From assembly GCA_023418095.1 (NCBI GenBank), contig JAEZDL010000228.1:1-23352 (forward strand): a stretch of 23,352 nt of DNA. The letters are read 5' to 3'. Positions 1 through 8,812 of this stretch are shown here, in pieces. Position numbers and translations under genes: made by a program. The notes beneath the pieces are model-generated. The model was not told where the DNA came from. It searched no databases and saw only the letters and a list, made by a program, of their open reading frames with translations. The number at the start of each line of letters is the position of its first letter. The stretch's first letter is position 1. The DNA comes from Bacteroidota bacterium (GTDB lineage: Bacteria; Bacteroidota; Bacteroidia; Flavobacteriales_F; PHOS-HE28).

Positions 1-633
1 GTGTTGATCACCCACACCACGATCGATGCCGCCACCGCCGCTGCGATCGATACGATCTTCTTCGAGATCATAGCCGCACCGGCCTATGACCAGGATGCAC
101 TTGATATCCTTCAGAAGAAGAAGAACCGTGTGATCCTGGAACGCAGGCCAGCCACTTCCAACGGACGTAACCTGGAAGTTAGATCCGCGTTGAACGGGCT
201 GCTCGTGCAATCCAAGGATACCGCCGTTGAAGGCCCCGGCCAGATGCGATCCGTCACAACCAAAGCTCCAGACGCCGGAGAACTTCGTGATCTGGTCTTC
301 GCCAATATTCTGGTGAAGCATACAAAGAGCAATGCGATCGTGCTGGCGAAAGGCTATCAGTTGCTCGCCAGCGGCACCGGCCAGACCAGCCGCGTGGATG
401 CACTTCAGCAGGCCATCGCAAAGGCCGCGAAATTCAACTTCCCGCTGCAGGGTGCGGTAATGGCCAGCGACGCGTTCTTCCCTTTCCCTGATTGCGTGGA
501 GATCGCGCACAAGGCCGGTATAACCGCGGTGGTGCAGCCGGGCGGAAGCATCCGCGATCAGGAAAGCATCGACTATTGCAACAGCAACGGCTTGGCCATG
601 TGCCTCACCGGAAACCGCCATTTCAAACACTGA
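1..633 (+). CDS. purH: PurH, C-terminal part (AICAR transformylase / IMP cyclohydrolase), cut by window edge
   Basis: This is the 3' end of the bifunctional enzyme that performs the last two steps of IMP synthesis: formylation of AICAR by 10-formyl-THF, then ring closure. The 210 visible residues belong to the C-terminal transformylase domain. The closing segment SDAFFPFPDCVEIAHKAG, then AVVQPGGSIRDQ and the final LTGNRHFKH, is characteristic of the family, as is GTGQTSRVDA near residue 126. PurH is normally a little over 500 residues, so more than half lies upstream of base 1. The GTG at base 1 is therefore probably an internal valine codon, not a start. The stop is 12 bases before mreB, so the two are probably co-transcribed. 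A purH-mre arrangement is, from memory, common in Bacteroidota. Confidence 0.95.
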   Translation: MLITHTTIDAATAAAIDTIFFEIIAAPAYDQDALDILQKKKNRVILERRPATSNGRNLEVRSALNGLLVQSKDTAVEGPGQMRSVTTKAPDAGELRDLVFANILVKHTKSNAIVLAKGYQLLASGTGQTSRVDALQQAIAKAAKFNFPLQGAVMASDAFFPFPDCVEIAHKAGITAVVQPGGSIRDQESIDYCNSNGLAMCLTGNRHFKH

Positions 634-645
634 ACGATCAGGCTC

Positions 646-1671
646 ATGGGCTGGTTCAACTTCTTCACTCAAGAGATCGCGATAGACCTTGGCACCGCCA
701 ACACGCTGATCATCCACAACGACAAGGTGGTAGTGGATGAACCGAGCATCGTGGCGCTCGATCGCACGTCCGGCAAAGTGATCGCCGTGGGAAGACAGGC
801 GCAGCAGATGCACGGCAAAACGCATGAGAACATCAAGACCGTTCGTCCGCTGAAGGATGGTGTGATCGCCGATTTCAAGGCCGCTGAGGATATGATCAAG
901 GGAATGATCCGCATGATCAAACCCGGCCGGCAGCTCTTCACCCCCAACCTGCGCATGGTGATCTGCATTCCCAGCGGGATCACCGAAGTGGAAAAGCGCG
1001 CGGTGAAGGACAGCAGCGAACACGCAGGTGCGAAGGAAGTGTACCTCATCCACGAACCCATGGCCGCTGCGATCGGGATCGGGATCGATGTGGAGGAGCC
1101 GATGGGCAACATGATCATCGATATCGGTGGTGGTACGAGTGAGATCGCGGTGATCGCGCTCGGTGGGATCGTCTGCGACAAGAACATCCGTGTGGCCGGT
1201 GATGAATTCACCCAGGACATCGAGGAATACATGCGGCGCCAGCATAACATCCTTGTTGGTGAACGCACAGCCGAACAGATCAAGATCGAAGTAGGTGCGG
1301 CTACGATCGATCTGGACAATCCACCGCCGGATTACGCAGTACGCGGTCGCGATCTTATGACCGGGATCCCGAAGGAGATCACCGTTACCTACGTGGAGAT
1401 CGCACAGGCGCTGGACAAGAGTATCAGCAAGATCGAAGAAGCGATCCTGAGCGCACTGGAATCCACTCCGCCGGAATTGAGCGCCGATATCTACAAGACC
1501 GGCATATATCTGGCGGGCGGCGGTGCGTTGTTAAGAGGATTGGACAAGAGGATCAGCATAAAGACGAAGCTTCCCGTGCATGTGAGCGAAGATCCGTTGC
1601 GCGCCGTGGCGCGCGGAACGGGCATCGCTTTGAAGAACATCGATCGATTCCAGTTCCTGATGCGGGAATAA
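646..1671 (+). CDS. mreB: Rod shape-determining protein MreB
   Basis: Actin-like ATPase that forms membrane-bound filaments and directs the cell-wall elongation complex. The 341-residue length is normal for MreB. The N-terminal phosphate-1 motif DLGTANT is at residues 14-20, HEPMAAAIG at 136-144, the phosphate-2 motif DIGGGTSE at 159-166, and an adenosine-binding LAGGGALL lies near 294-301. The aromatic start MGWFNFF resembles the membrane-targeting N-terminus seen in many MreB proteins. It is the first gene of mreB-mreC-mreD-mrdA-rodA. In several places Gly before Ile is spelled GGG-ATC, which creates GATC, although GGT or GGC is used elsewhere in the gene. The identification is secure. Confidence 0.97.
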   Translation: MGWFNFFTQEIAIDLGTANTLIIHNDKVVVDEPSIVALDRTSGKVIAVGRQAQQMHGKTHENIKTVRPLKDGVIADFKAAEDMIKGMIRMIKPGRQLFTPNLRMVICIPSGITEVEKRAVKDSSEHAGAKEVYLIHEPMAAAIGIGIDVEEPMGNMIIDIGGGTSEIAVIALGGIVCDKNIRVAGDEFTQDIEEYMRRQHNILVGERTAEQIKIEVGAATIDLDNPPPDYAVRGRDLMTGIPKEITVTYVEIAQALDKSISKIEEAILSALESTPPELSADIYKTGIYLAGGGALLRGLDKRISIKTKLPVHVSEDPLRAVARGTGIALKNIDRFQFLMRE

Positions 1672-1726
1672 GGACGAGCATCGCCTCGTTCCCACCGCGC
1701 AGGATCTCCATTGATCAGGCAATACG

Positions 1727-2563
1727 ATGAGGGACCTGTTCCGCTTCCTGTACCGAGCGCGCAACACGTTGCTTTTTCTCGCCTTGTTGATCGGCTCGTT
1801 GTACGTGCTCTCCAACGAAAGCATCCATCACCGCAGCCGTGCGATCAGCTCTTCGAATGCGATCGCAGGAACGATCTTCTCCTGGCGTAAGGAGATCACC
1901 GATTACGCGAACCTGAAGGAAGTGAACCGAAGGCTGGCACAGGAGAACGTGGATTGGCGCAACCGCCACAAGTCATCCTACTCTCCGGTGGAAGCGAAAT
2001 TCGTACGGATCAACGATTCGATCCACATGCAGGAATACAGCTACCTGCCGGCGAAGGTGGTGAACAGCACATGGCATCGATCCCGGAATTTCCTCACGCT
2101 CAACAAGGGCTCCAAGGATGGTGTGCGGGACAATATGGGCGTGATCGGGCCGGATGGGATCGTGGGTGTGATCCGCGATGTGAGCCCGAATTTCGCATCG
2201 GTGATCAGTGTGCTCAGCCCCGAGATCAAGAACAGCGTGCGGTTGAGGCGTACCGGGCATTTCGGGCTGCTCTACTGGGATCGGGACGAACACGGACCGA
2301 CCACGGCCTCGGTGATCGACATCGCGAAACATGCCAGGGTTAACATCGGCGATACGGTGGAAACACGCGGCGGTGAAGGGATCTTTCCGGAAGGTGTGAT
2401 GGTGGGCGTAGTTGAGGAAGTGAGCGATCAGCCGGGAAGCAACTATCACAACATCAGGATCAGGCTGGCCGAGGATATGACACGCAACGGCTTCGTGTAC
2501 ATCGTGAAGGATCTGCAGCGAATGGAACGTGATTCACTGGAACAAGCCCACCACGTACCATGA
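1727..2563 (+). CDS. mreC: Rod shape-determining protein MreC
   Basis: Periplasmic scaffold of the elongasome that links MreB/MreD to PBP2. The 278-residue protein has a short cytoplasmic N-terminus, one membrane helix at about residues 12-30 (NTLLFLALLIGSLYVLS), a probable coiled coil at about 50-82 (KEVNRRLAQENVDWRNR), and a C-terminal beta domain at about 100-260. Within the last, LNKGSKDGVRDNMGVIGPDG and the later GVMVGVVEEV are typical of the family. It starts 55 bases after mreB. Its stop overlaps the mreD start as ATGA, which suggests translational coupling. The N-terminal ATG is the best start because it puts the membrane helix right after a short basic tail. Confidence 0.95.
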   Translation: MRDLFRFLYRARNTLLFLALLIGSLYVLSNESIHHRSRAISSSNAIAGTIFSWRKEITDYANLKEVNRRLAQENVDWRNRHKSSYSPVEAKFVRINDSIHMQEYSYLPAKVVNSTWHRSRNFLTLNKGSKDGVRDNMGVIGPDGIVGVIRDVSPNFASVISVLSPEIKNSVRLRRTGHFGLLYWDRDEHGPTTASVIDIAKHARVNIGDTVETRGGEGIFPEGVMVGVVEEVSDQPGSNYHNIRIRLAEDMTRNGFVYIVKDLQRMERDSLEQAHHVP

Positions 2564-3084
2564 TCGGCACCATCCTCGCCAACATCCTGCGGTTGATCTT
2601 CCTGGTGCTGGTGCAGGCGCTGGTCCTCGATCACCTCGATGTGGCCAACGGATACATCGTTCCATTCCTGTACGTTCTTTTCCTGCTTATGCTGCCGTTC
2701 GAACTTCCTGGATGGGCAGGATTGATCCTCGGCACAGGCACGGGCCTCCTGATGGACATGTTCAGCGATACGCCGGGCCTGCACATGAGCGCGTGTACGG
2801 TGATGATGTACGTGCGGATATTCGTATTGCGGTTGCTCCGGCCGCGCGAAGGTTATGAATATGGAATGCGGCCCACGGTTCCGCGGATGGGACTTGCATG
2901 GTTCATCACCTACGCCGGCATTCTTGTACTGGTGCATCATCTCTGGCTTTTCTTCATTGAGATGTTCCGCTTCGATCTGGGCTGGACAACCCTTTCGCGC
3001 GCGATCCTCAGCGCGGTGTTCACGTTGCTGCTCTGCCTGCTGGCGCAATTCCTCACCTCACCCCCGGAACGGGCACGATCGTGA
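2560..3084 (+). CDS. mreD: Rod shape-determining protein MreD
   Basis: Integral membrane protein of the elongasome. The family diverges strongly in sequence and is best recognised by position and topology. The 174 residues hold about five hydrophobic segments, starting near residues 5-22, 32-48, 53-68, 110-130 and 143-165. The segment GLILGTGTGLLMDMFSDTPG matches the conserved G-x-G-x-x-x-D-x-F pattern of MreD in Bacteroidota. It overlaps mreC upstream by 4 bases (ATGA) and mrdA downstream by 4 bases (GTGA), a tightly coupled arrangement consistent with stoichiometric translation of the complex. Confidence 0.92.
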   Translation: MIGTILANILRLIFLVLVQALVLDHLDVANGYIVPFLYVLFLLMLPFELPGWAGLILGTGTGLLMDMFSDTPGLHMSACTVMMYVRIFVLRLLRPREGYEYGMRPTVPRMGLAWFITYAGILVLVHHLWLFFIEMFRFDLGWTTLSRAILSAVFTLLLCLLAQFLTSPPERARS

Positions 3085-4937
3085 AGCAGTTCGAGGAACG
3101 CAAATATGTGCTGATCGCCGGTGTGCTCTTCGTGGCCATCGTATTCATCGTGCGGCTTTTCTGGATCCAGGTGATGGATGATCGCTGGAAGGTGGAAGCA
3201 GCGAACATGGCCGAACGGAAGGTGATCGTGTATCCTTCACGTGGCCTGGTCTACGATCGCGAGGAACGATTGCTCGTGGCCAACACACCGGTGTACGATC
3301 TGATGGTGGTACCCAAGGAAGTGAAGCCTTTTGATACGTTGGCCTTCAGCAAGCTGATCTCCATCACCCCGGAAGAGCTGCAAAAAAGGCTGGTGGAAGC
3401 GACCAAATGGAGCCGGTACAAGCCTACTGTGCTCGAGAAACAGATCCCCGCCGATCAGTACGCCGCGATCAGTGTGCATCTCCACAAGTATCCGGGTTTC
3501 TATGGGCAAAGCCGCACCCTGCGAACCTATCCCCCGCATTCGGCCGCGCATCTCCTCGGCTACCTCAGCGAAGTGGATGCGAAGAAAGTGAAGGAGGATC
3601 CCTATTACCGATCCGGTGACGTGATCGGTGTTGGCGGGCTTGAATCATACTACGAACCGCACCTGCGCGGACGCCGTGGCGTCAGCTACGTGCTCGTGGA
3701 TGTGCACAACAATGTGAAAGGCCCTTACAAGAACGGTGAGTTCGATACGCTCGCAGTGGAAGGCCGGGATCTGTTCACCGGGATCGATCTCGATGTGCAG
3801 CAGCTCGGCGAGCAGCTCATGGTGAACAAGAAGGGAAGCATCGTGGCCATCGATCCGAAGACCGGCGAGATCATCTGCCTGGTATCGAGCCCCACCTACG
3901 ATCCGGAACTTCTCGTAGGCCGCGTGCGCAACACGAACTACGGGATCCTGCAACGCGATCCGATTAAGCCGCTCTTCGATCGGGCGCTCCAAGCGCAATA
4001 TCCACCCGGCTCCATCTACAAGATCGTGCAATCGTTGATCGCCCTGGAGACCGGCGCGATCACACCGAATACCGGTTTCGCTTGCAACAAGGCCTTGGTG
4101 GGCTGTCACGCGCATCCACCCGCGGGCAATATCATTACTGCGATCCAATATTCCTGCAATCCGTATTTCTACCATGTCTTCAAACGCATGGTGGAACGAG
4201 ATCGCGATCCCAATCGGTTCAGGGATGCGGCGCTAGGCCTCGGTGAATGGGAGGAGCACATGAAGAGCTTCGGCATGGGGCAGCGTCCGCTGATGGATCT
4301 TCCTGCGGTGAAAAGCGGCAATCTTCCCGGACCGGCATACTACGATCGGAAATACGGCAAGGAACGCTGGGCCTTCAGCACGATCTACTCGGTGAGCATA
4401 GGCCAGGGCGAAGTGCTCGTTGCGCCGCTGCAGATGGCGAACCTCGCAGCCATCTTCGCCAACAAGGGCTGGTATTACGATCCGCATGTGGTGCGCGCGA
4501 TCGGCCATCCGGACAGTGTGCAGGCGCGTTACAAGCAGAAGCATTACACCAGTGTCGATCCCAAGTGGTACGACCTGATCCATGAAGGCATGCGCCGCGT
4601 GGTGGAAGAGCCCGGTGGCACGGCCCGGAGCGCGCGCTTGAAAGGCATCAGCATCGCTGGAAAGACCGGTACCGCCGAGAATCCACATGGCAAGGACCAC
4701 GCGGTGTTCATCGCGTTCGCACCGATCGAGGATCCCAAGATCGCGATCGCCGTTTATGTGGAGAATTCCGGCTTCGGCGGCACATGGGCCGCGCCGATCG
4801 CAAGCCTGTTGATCGAACAATACCTCACCGACAGCATCAGCAGGCCTGAAATAGTGAAGAAGATGCTGGAGGCCGATCTGATCGCCGCCGAAAAGGATTA
4901 CGTGAAACCGATCAAGAAGCCGCGCCGCAGCCGATGA
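3081..4937 (+). CDS. mrdA: Penicillin-binding protein 2, elongasome transpeptidase
   Basis: Class B PBP that cross-links peptidoglycan during cell elongation together with RodA. One N-terminal membrane helix is at about residues 9-29. A PBP dimerisation (pedestal) domain follows, with PSRGLVYDREERLLVAN at about 52-68. The transpeptidase domain carries the active-site motif SIYK (S311, K314), the second motif S358-C359-N360, and K528-T-G-T. The 618-residue length is normal. The start codon is GTG and overlaps the mreD stop (GTGA); the stop overlaps rodA (ATGA). The lysine- and arginine-rich tail, KKPRRSR, is presumably flexible. All catalytic motifs are intact, so this should be an active enzyme and a beta-lactam target. 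Confidence 0.96.
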   Translation: MKQFEERKYVLIAGVLFVAIVFIVRLFWIQVMDDRWKVEAANMAERKVIVYPSRGLVYDREERLLVANTPVYDLMVVPKEVKPFDTLAFSKLISITPEELQKRLVEATKWSRYKPTVLEKQIPADQYAAISVHLHKYPGFYGQSRTLRTYPPHSAAHLLGYLSEVDAKKVKEDPYYRSGDVIGVGGLESYYEPHLRGRRGVSYVLVDVHNNVKGPYKNGEFDTLAVEGRDLFTGIDLDVQQLGEQLMVNKKGSIVAIDPKTGEIICLVSSPTYDPELLVGRVRNTNYGILQRDPIKPLFDRALQAQYPPGSIYKIVQSLIALETGAITPNTGFACNKALVGCHAHPPAGNIITAIQYSCNPYFYHVFKRMVERDRDPNRFRDAALGLGEWEEHMKSFGMGQRPLMDLPAVKSGNLPGPAYYDRKYGKERWAFSTIYSVSIGQGEVLVAPLQMANLAAIFANKGWYYDPHVVRAIGHPDSVQARYKQKHYTSVDPKWYDLIHEGMRRVVEEPGGTARSARLKGISIAGKTGTAENPHGKDHAVFIAFAPIEDPKIAIAVYVENSGFGGTWAAPIASLLIEQYLTDSISRPEIVKKMLEADLIAAEKDYVKPIKKPRRSR

Positions 4938-6253
4938 GCGCAAGGGAGAACATAGCGACCAACTTCGATAAGCCGCTGTTGCTGCTCTACCTCGCGCTCA
5001 TGTTCATGGGCTGGGCCAACATCTATTCAGCCGCCTACGATCCGGAATTCCCCAGCATGTTCGATCAGAGCAAGGAATATGGGAAGCAGGCGGTGTGGAT
5101 GGGGATCAGTCTCGTGCTCGGCAGCGGTATCCTATTGATCCGTGGCGAACTTTTCAAGGAAGCAGCCTACGGCGTGTACGCATTCGTGCTCCTGCTGCTT
5201 ATCGGCGTCCTCATCTTCGGAAAGGAAGTGAACGGCGCAAAGGCCTGGTTCGGCGTGGGCGCGTTCGGCATACAACCTGCCGAATTCGCCAAGTTCGCCA
5301 CAGCGCTCGCGCTTTCCAATTACCTCAGCGGCCTAAAAGCGCTTGGCGACATCCGATCGCGGGTGATCAGCGCGGCGATCATCGTTGCGCCGGTGGCGTT
5401 GATCATGCTGCAGCCAGATACCGGCACAGCGCTCGTCTCCGGCGCGTTCATCCTTGTTCTATATCGCGAAGGCCTCTCCGGCAACGTGCTGCTCCTCGCG
5501 ATCATGGCCGCCGTGCTTTCGATCCTTTCACTCATCCTGAAGGAATCATCCTTCTCTCTTCCCTTCATGGCGCAACCCGTTGGCGGCCACCGCTTCCTTA
5601 TGGCGCTGATCATCATCGCCGGCGTGCTCGGTTGGTGGGTGGTGAAGAACCTGGTGATGAAGCGGCATCGCAAACGCCTCTTTGGGCTGATCCTTTTCGG
5701 CATGATCGGATCGGTGGTGTTCATCAGCAGCGTCGACAGCATCGTGGAGAAGATGGCTCCGCACCAGCAGATCCGCATCCGCATCATGCTCGGGCTCGAG
5801 GAAGATCCGCAAGGCTACGGCTACAACGTGAAACAGAGCCAGACGGCGATCGGATCGGGCGGGCTCACCGGCAAGGGCTACCTGCAGGGCACGCTCACCA
5901 AGTACAAATACGTGCCCATGCAAAGCACCGATTTCATCTTCTGCACCGTGGGCGAGGAATGGGGTTTCCTGGGCACGGCGTTCGTCGTGGTCATCTTCAC
6001 CGTGCTCATACTGCGCATCATCCAGATCAGCGATCGGCAACGATCGCGCTTCACCCGTATCTACGCTTATTGCGTGGCCAGCATCTTCTTCCTTCACCTC
6101 ATCATCAACGTGGGCATGACGATCGGCCTCGCGCCCGTGATCGGCATACCCCTCCCCTTCTTCAGCTACGGCGGCAGCTCCATGATCTCCTTCACCATCT
6201 TGCTGGGCATACTCGCACGCCTCGATGCGGAGCGGTTGAGCCAGTTGCGTTGA
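4934..6253 (+). CDS. rodA: RodA, SEDS-family peptidoglycan glycosyltransferase
   Basis: Polytopic SEDS polymerase that makes glycan strands from lipid II in partnership with PBP2. The 439-residue protein has about ten hydrophobic segments. Visible family motifs are WFGVGAFGIQPAEFAK at about 105-120, QPDTGTAL at 160-167, an extracellular segment EEDPQGYGYNVKQSQ followed by AIGSGGLTGKGYLQG, TDFIFCTVGEEWGFLG, and the C-terminal GLAPVIGIPLPFFSYGGSS ending near residue 416. The conserved Asp-Pro in EEDPQGYG lies in the loop where the proposed catalytic aspartate of RodA resides. It is last in the mre operon, and a dispersed repeat with a small hairpin begins directly after its stop. The protein is longer than E. 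coli RodA; the extra length is an extended region around residues 200-270. Confidence 0.96.
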   Translation: MSARENIATNFDKPLLLLYLALMFMGWANIYSAAYDPEFPSMFDQSKEYGKQAVWMGISLVLGSGILLIRGELFKEAAYGVYAFVLLLLIGVLIFGKEVNGAKAWFGVGAFGIQPAEFAKFATALALSNYLSGLKALGDIRSRVISAAIIVAPVALIMLQPDTGTALVSGAFILVLYREGLSGNVLLLAIMAAVLSILSLILKESSFSLPFMAQPVGGHRFLMALIIIAGVLGWWVVKNLVMKRHRKRLFGLILFGMIGSVVFISSVDSIVEKMAPHQQIRIRIMLGLEEDPQGYGYNVKQSQTAIGSGGLTGKGYLQGTLTKYKYVPMQSTDFIFCTVGEEWGFLGTAFVVVIFTVLILRIIQISDRQRSRFTRIYAYCVASIFFLHLIINVGMTIGLAPVIGIPLPFFSYGGSSMISFTILLGILARLDAERLSQLR

Positions 6254-6366
6254 GGGCTTTGGGCGTGCCCCTTCGCAAAGCCTCAGGGTCAGGCTCTACG
6301 TTCCAACTCCGCACTCGGTCGTGCCTCCCGCGCTTGCGGGGTTTCCACTGCGATCCTTCACGCGGA
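6254..6366 (+). repeat. Dispersed intergenic repeat, copy A
   Basis: This segment shares an ordered series of blocks with 11243-11391 in the same orientation. The blocks are TTTGGGCGTGCCCC (6258-6271), GGGTCAGGCT (6286-6295), CGTTCCAA (6299-6306), CGCACTCG (6310-6317), CGCTTGCG (6331-6338), TTTCCACT (6342-6349) and ATCCTTCACGC (6353-6363). A small hairpin CCCGC-GCTT-GCGGG sits at 6327-6340. It lacks most of the insert found in copy B between the first two blocks. From memory, similar GGGCGTGCCCC...TTTCCACT...CACGC repeats are scattered in many Bacteroidota genomes; I could not check this. Between 6364 and 6432 I see only possible promoter sequence (TATCTTAT near 6390). Confidence 0.8.
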
Positions 6367-6432
6367 CATCCCGCTCCGATCATTACGTTGCTATCTTATT
6401 GGTCGGCCGATCGACGCGATCGGCGTCGATCC

Positions 6433-6828
6433 ATGGCCCGTCACACACGCCCCATACGCCCTGCCGGCACACCGCTCCCACGAAAAGGAAAGCTCATCTT
6501 CCAGGGCAAGCCGTATTACATCGCATCGGTGCGCCAACTTCCCGAAGGCGGCCATTCCTATACGCTCTATCCGCTCGATCACGTCGCGAAGACGCTCCAC
6601 AACATCACGCGTCAGCAGATCCTCCACGAGATCGAAAAATTCGCGCGGTACCAGATCGGCCAGAAGGTGGTGCTGGGCAACAGCGTGCAAATGGAGATCT
6701 TCAAGCGGCAGTGGGACTTTCGTACCGGCACGCCATGGTACTACGTGGCCGATCCTCGCCGCAATGTGGGCGCCGGCTGGTTGAGCCAGAACACCATGAT
6801 GAAGCACGATCGGGAACTGGTGCTGTGA
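6433..6828 (+). CDS. Conserved-looking small protein of unknown function
   Basis: I do not recognise this 131-residue soluble protein. The first 17 residues are basic and proline-rich and look disordered. Two beta-rich stretches follow: KGKLIFQGKPYYIASVRQLP (about 18-37) and YQIGQKVVLGNSVQMEIFKR (about 73-92). A helical stretch lies between them at about 60-72. Residues 75-125 read like an SH3-like barrel (GQKVVL, then WYYVAD, then GWLSQN), which is inference only. The same frame is open far upstream through rodA, but that part is a shadow of rodA and of the repeat. The ATG at 6433 is the first start that gives a compact protein. The stop is part of a TGATCA. Codon use matches its neighbours. 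No signal peptide or membrane helix is visible. Confidence 0.7.
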   Translation: MARHTRPIRPAGTPLPRKGKLIFQGKPYYIASVRQLPEGGHSYTLYPLDHVAKTLHNITRQQILHEIEKFARYQIGQKVVLGNSVQMEIFKRQWDFRTGTPWYYVADPRRNVGAGWLSQNTMMKHDRELVL

Positions 6829-6874
6829 TCAGAATAGGGTGGCCGGCGATGAACTCGTGCCTGGCCGCGAGCGA

Positions 6875-8434
6875 TCAGCGGGTGAATTCAAGCGAAAGCG
6901 GCAGATAGCCTGCGCCTTCCATCCTGCTGGTCGCGAAGCCGATGTATCGATCGGTGCCGATCGGAACGAGCTTTTCCCCTGCGATCAGTTCCGATGGTAT
7001 GTCCTCGAGCAAGGTCTTCGTCTTGAAACCACCATTCGGATCGAACATGAAGTGCACCGTACGCGGATCTTTCAGATCGGCGGCTGTGATCTCTTTGTCC
7101 GTCGCGTTGCGCTTCGCCTGCAAGCCTTCGCTATCGATCATGAAAAGTTGAAGCTGATCGTTGAAGAGCACCGAATGAACGTTGCCCAGGTACTTGTTAT
7201 CGGCCTGCACGAGTCGCCTCACCGTGCTGGTCCAATTCGCTTCGCCTGATCGCCCGATGCTGATCGCATGCACCGATCCATGCACATGCTTCATCGATCG
7301 CACCAGGGTTTTCGGGTGTGGGATCGAAGCATATTCATATTCCTCGAAAACAAGGACCACGTCGCCTCCCGATCCAACGTGTATATCACGGATCGTTTTC
7401 GGGCCGGATGTCGTGCTCGATGCGCCGGCGAACGGATCACGCAGGATCACCGGTGAAGTGATGTCGGTGAGCGACGATGGCATTTTCCCGGTGAACACGA
7501 ATTCCGGTTTCACACCATCGGCCGTCGTACCGGCCATTCCTGCCACCACGATCGAACCTTTTCCCGCCCGATCGAACATCGCGCTCGTTACATATTGTTT
7601 GTCACCAAGACCGAATCGCACACCGTTCACGCCGCTTTCACCTGCATGGAACAGCTTCACCTCACGCTCGATCTCGCCCTTTGCCGCGCTCTTCCCTTTG
7701 TGATCGTAGCGGATCAGCAGCCACGCGTTCCCTTCATCATCCAACTCGGCATCAACAAGGTCCGATCCGGCAAGGCCTTGTTCCACATCGACCACATGCT
7801 GCCAGATCACCTTCATGGTATTGTCCACCGTAGCCAGCAGGTAGCACGCTTTTCCCGCGATCGTGTCACGCACTTCGGGCGAAACGATCAGCATGCTGTT
7901 GCCGTTCGGTGAAGCGATGAATGCCGGACCCTGACGGCCGGGCGCGCGCCCCATCGCGACCTGATCGCCGGAAACGCTTGCCTTGAATGCGACCACCTCT
8001 TCGTACGGCATGCTCGGTTTCGTGAGATTATGATCCACCTTGGTGCTCACAATGCTCACGTTGCCGTTGCGCAGATCGCGGATCGTGCCGAAAAGCACCG
8101 GCGAATTCTGGTAGATCACCATTTCCTCGAGGATCACTTTCTGCTTGCCGAGCTTTTCCGAAGGCTCCATCGTTCGCATCAGACCAAGCTTCGCCAGATC
8201 GTATTGTTCGAGCATCGGTTTCGCTTTGGCGAGATCCTTTTCGCCGAGCTGCGGATCGCGATCCTTCAATACGATCAAGGTTCGGCCGTCGCCGCTCACG
8301 ACGCTTTTCGGGATGCTCTTGTCCGCCAATTCCGGCGAAGGACTAACCCGCGCTTTCAGCTTGATCTTGTCCGCCTGCGCTGAAACTGAAAGGGCGAGCA
8401 CCGTGGCGGCAAGAAATGTAATGTTCCTGATCAT
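6875..8434 (-). CDS. Secreted protein of unknown function, possibly a beta-propeller
   Basis: The 519-residue protein starts at the ATG at 8434 with a clear signal peptide (MIRNITFLAATVLALSVSAQA, cleavage about residue 21). The open frame continues upstream to 8536, but that extension is charged and overlaps the mazG-like gene, so it is rejected. The mature part has no membrane helix. It contains many short beta-strand units of the form G-[DN]-x-hydrophobic run, for example DGRTLIVLKD, NGNSMLIVSPE, EGNAWLLIRYD, GKGSIVVAGM, GGDVVLVFEEYEY and NDQLQLFMIDSEG, which suggests repeated propeller blades. I see no catalytic motif and no type IX secretion C-terminal domain. It is the last gene of the rsgA run, 38 bases after the MazG-like gene. 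Expected location is periplasm or cell surface. Confidence 0.75.
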   Translation of the reverse strand: MIRNITFLAATVLALSVSAQADKIKLKARVSPSPELADKSIPKSVVSGDGRTLIVLKDRDPQLGEKDLAKAKPMLEQYDLAKLGLMRTMEPSEKLGKQKVILEEMVIYQNSPVLFGTIRDLRNGNVSIVSTKVDHNLTKPSMPYEEVVAFKASVSGDQVAMGRAPGRQGPAFIASPNGNSMLIVSPEVRDTIAGKACYLLATVDNTMKVIWQHVVDVEQGLAGSDLVDAELDDEGNAWLLIRYDHKGKSAAKGEIEREVKLFHAGESGVNGVRFGLGDKQYVTSAMFDRAGKGSIVVAGMAGTTADGVKPEFVFTGKMPSSLTDITSPVILRDPFAGASSTTSGPKTIRDIHVGSGGDVVLVFEEYEYASIPHPKTLVRSMKHVHGSVHAISIGRSGEANWTSTVRRLVQADNKYLGNVHSVLFNDQLQLFMIDSEGLQAKRNATDKEITAADLKDPRTVHFMFDPNGGFKTKTLLEDIPSELIAGEKLVPIGTDRYIGFATSRMEGAGYLPLSLEFTR

Positions 8435-8472
8435 TTCAGATGAGTGAAGTGTGCAAATATCCGGCTTGAAGA

Positions 8473-8805
8473 TCAACCGTTGCGATCGAACCTTTCCCGA
8501 TCGCGATCGGTCTTCTTCTTCATCTTTCGATCCCACGCCGTGTCAAGATCGATGCCGGTCTGGTTCGCGAGGCAAAGGACGACGAAGAGAACATCGGCAA
8601 GTTCTTCGCCCAGATCGCTCCCAACTTCACTTTCCTTCGCTACTTGATCGCCGTATTTACGGGCAATGATCCGCGCGACCTCACCAACTTCTTCGCTGAG
8701 GATCGCCATGTTGGTGAGCTCGCTGAAGTATCCTTTGCCGATCTGTTCGATCCATTGATCCACTTGCCGTTGGAGCGATCCGATCGGTGTTTCTGGGTTT
8801 TTCAT
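8473..8805 (-). CDS. MazG-like nucleotide pyrophosphohydrolase
   Basis: A 110-residue all-alpha NTP-PPase of the MazG-like family. These enzymes hydrolyse (d)NTPs to NMP and PPi, often removing non-canonical nucleotides. The metal-binding EExxE...ExxD signature is visible: E38, E39 and E42 in SEEVGEVAR, and E68 and D71 in GEELADVLF. The single short domain is unlike full-length MazG, which has two domains and about 260 residues, so this is the small one-domain class. The C-terminal KMKKKTDRDRERF is strongly charged. It begins 7 bases after dtd and is probably in the same transcript. The exact substrate cannot be read from the sequence. Confidence 0.88.
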   Translation of the reverse strand: MKNPETPIGSLQRQVDQWIEQIGKGYFSELTNMAILSEEVGEVARIIARKYGDQVAKESEVGSDLGEELADVLFVVLCLANQTGIDLDTAWDRKMKKKTDRDRERFDRNG

Positions 8806-8812
8806 GGAATGA

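Noticed and set aside
1..3. GTG as the start of PurH
   Set aside because: Only the C-terminal transformylase part is present, so the gene continues upstream of the window and GTG is an internal codon.
5095..6828. A 577-codon open frame running through rodA, the repeat and the small gene
   Set aside because: The first 446 codons are a shadow of rodA in another frame followed by the dispersed repeat. The peptide is arginine- and histidine-rich and has no family character. Only the part from 6433 is kept.
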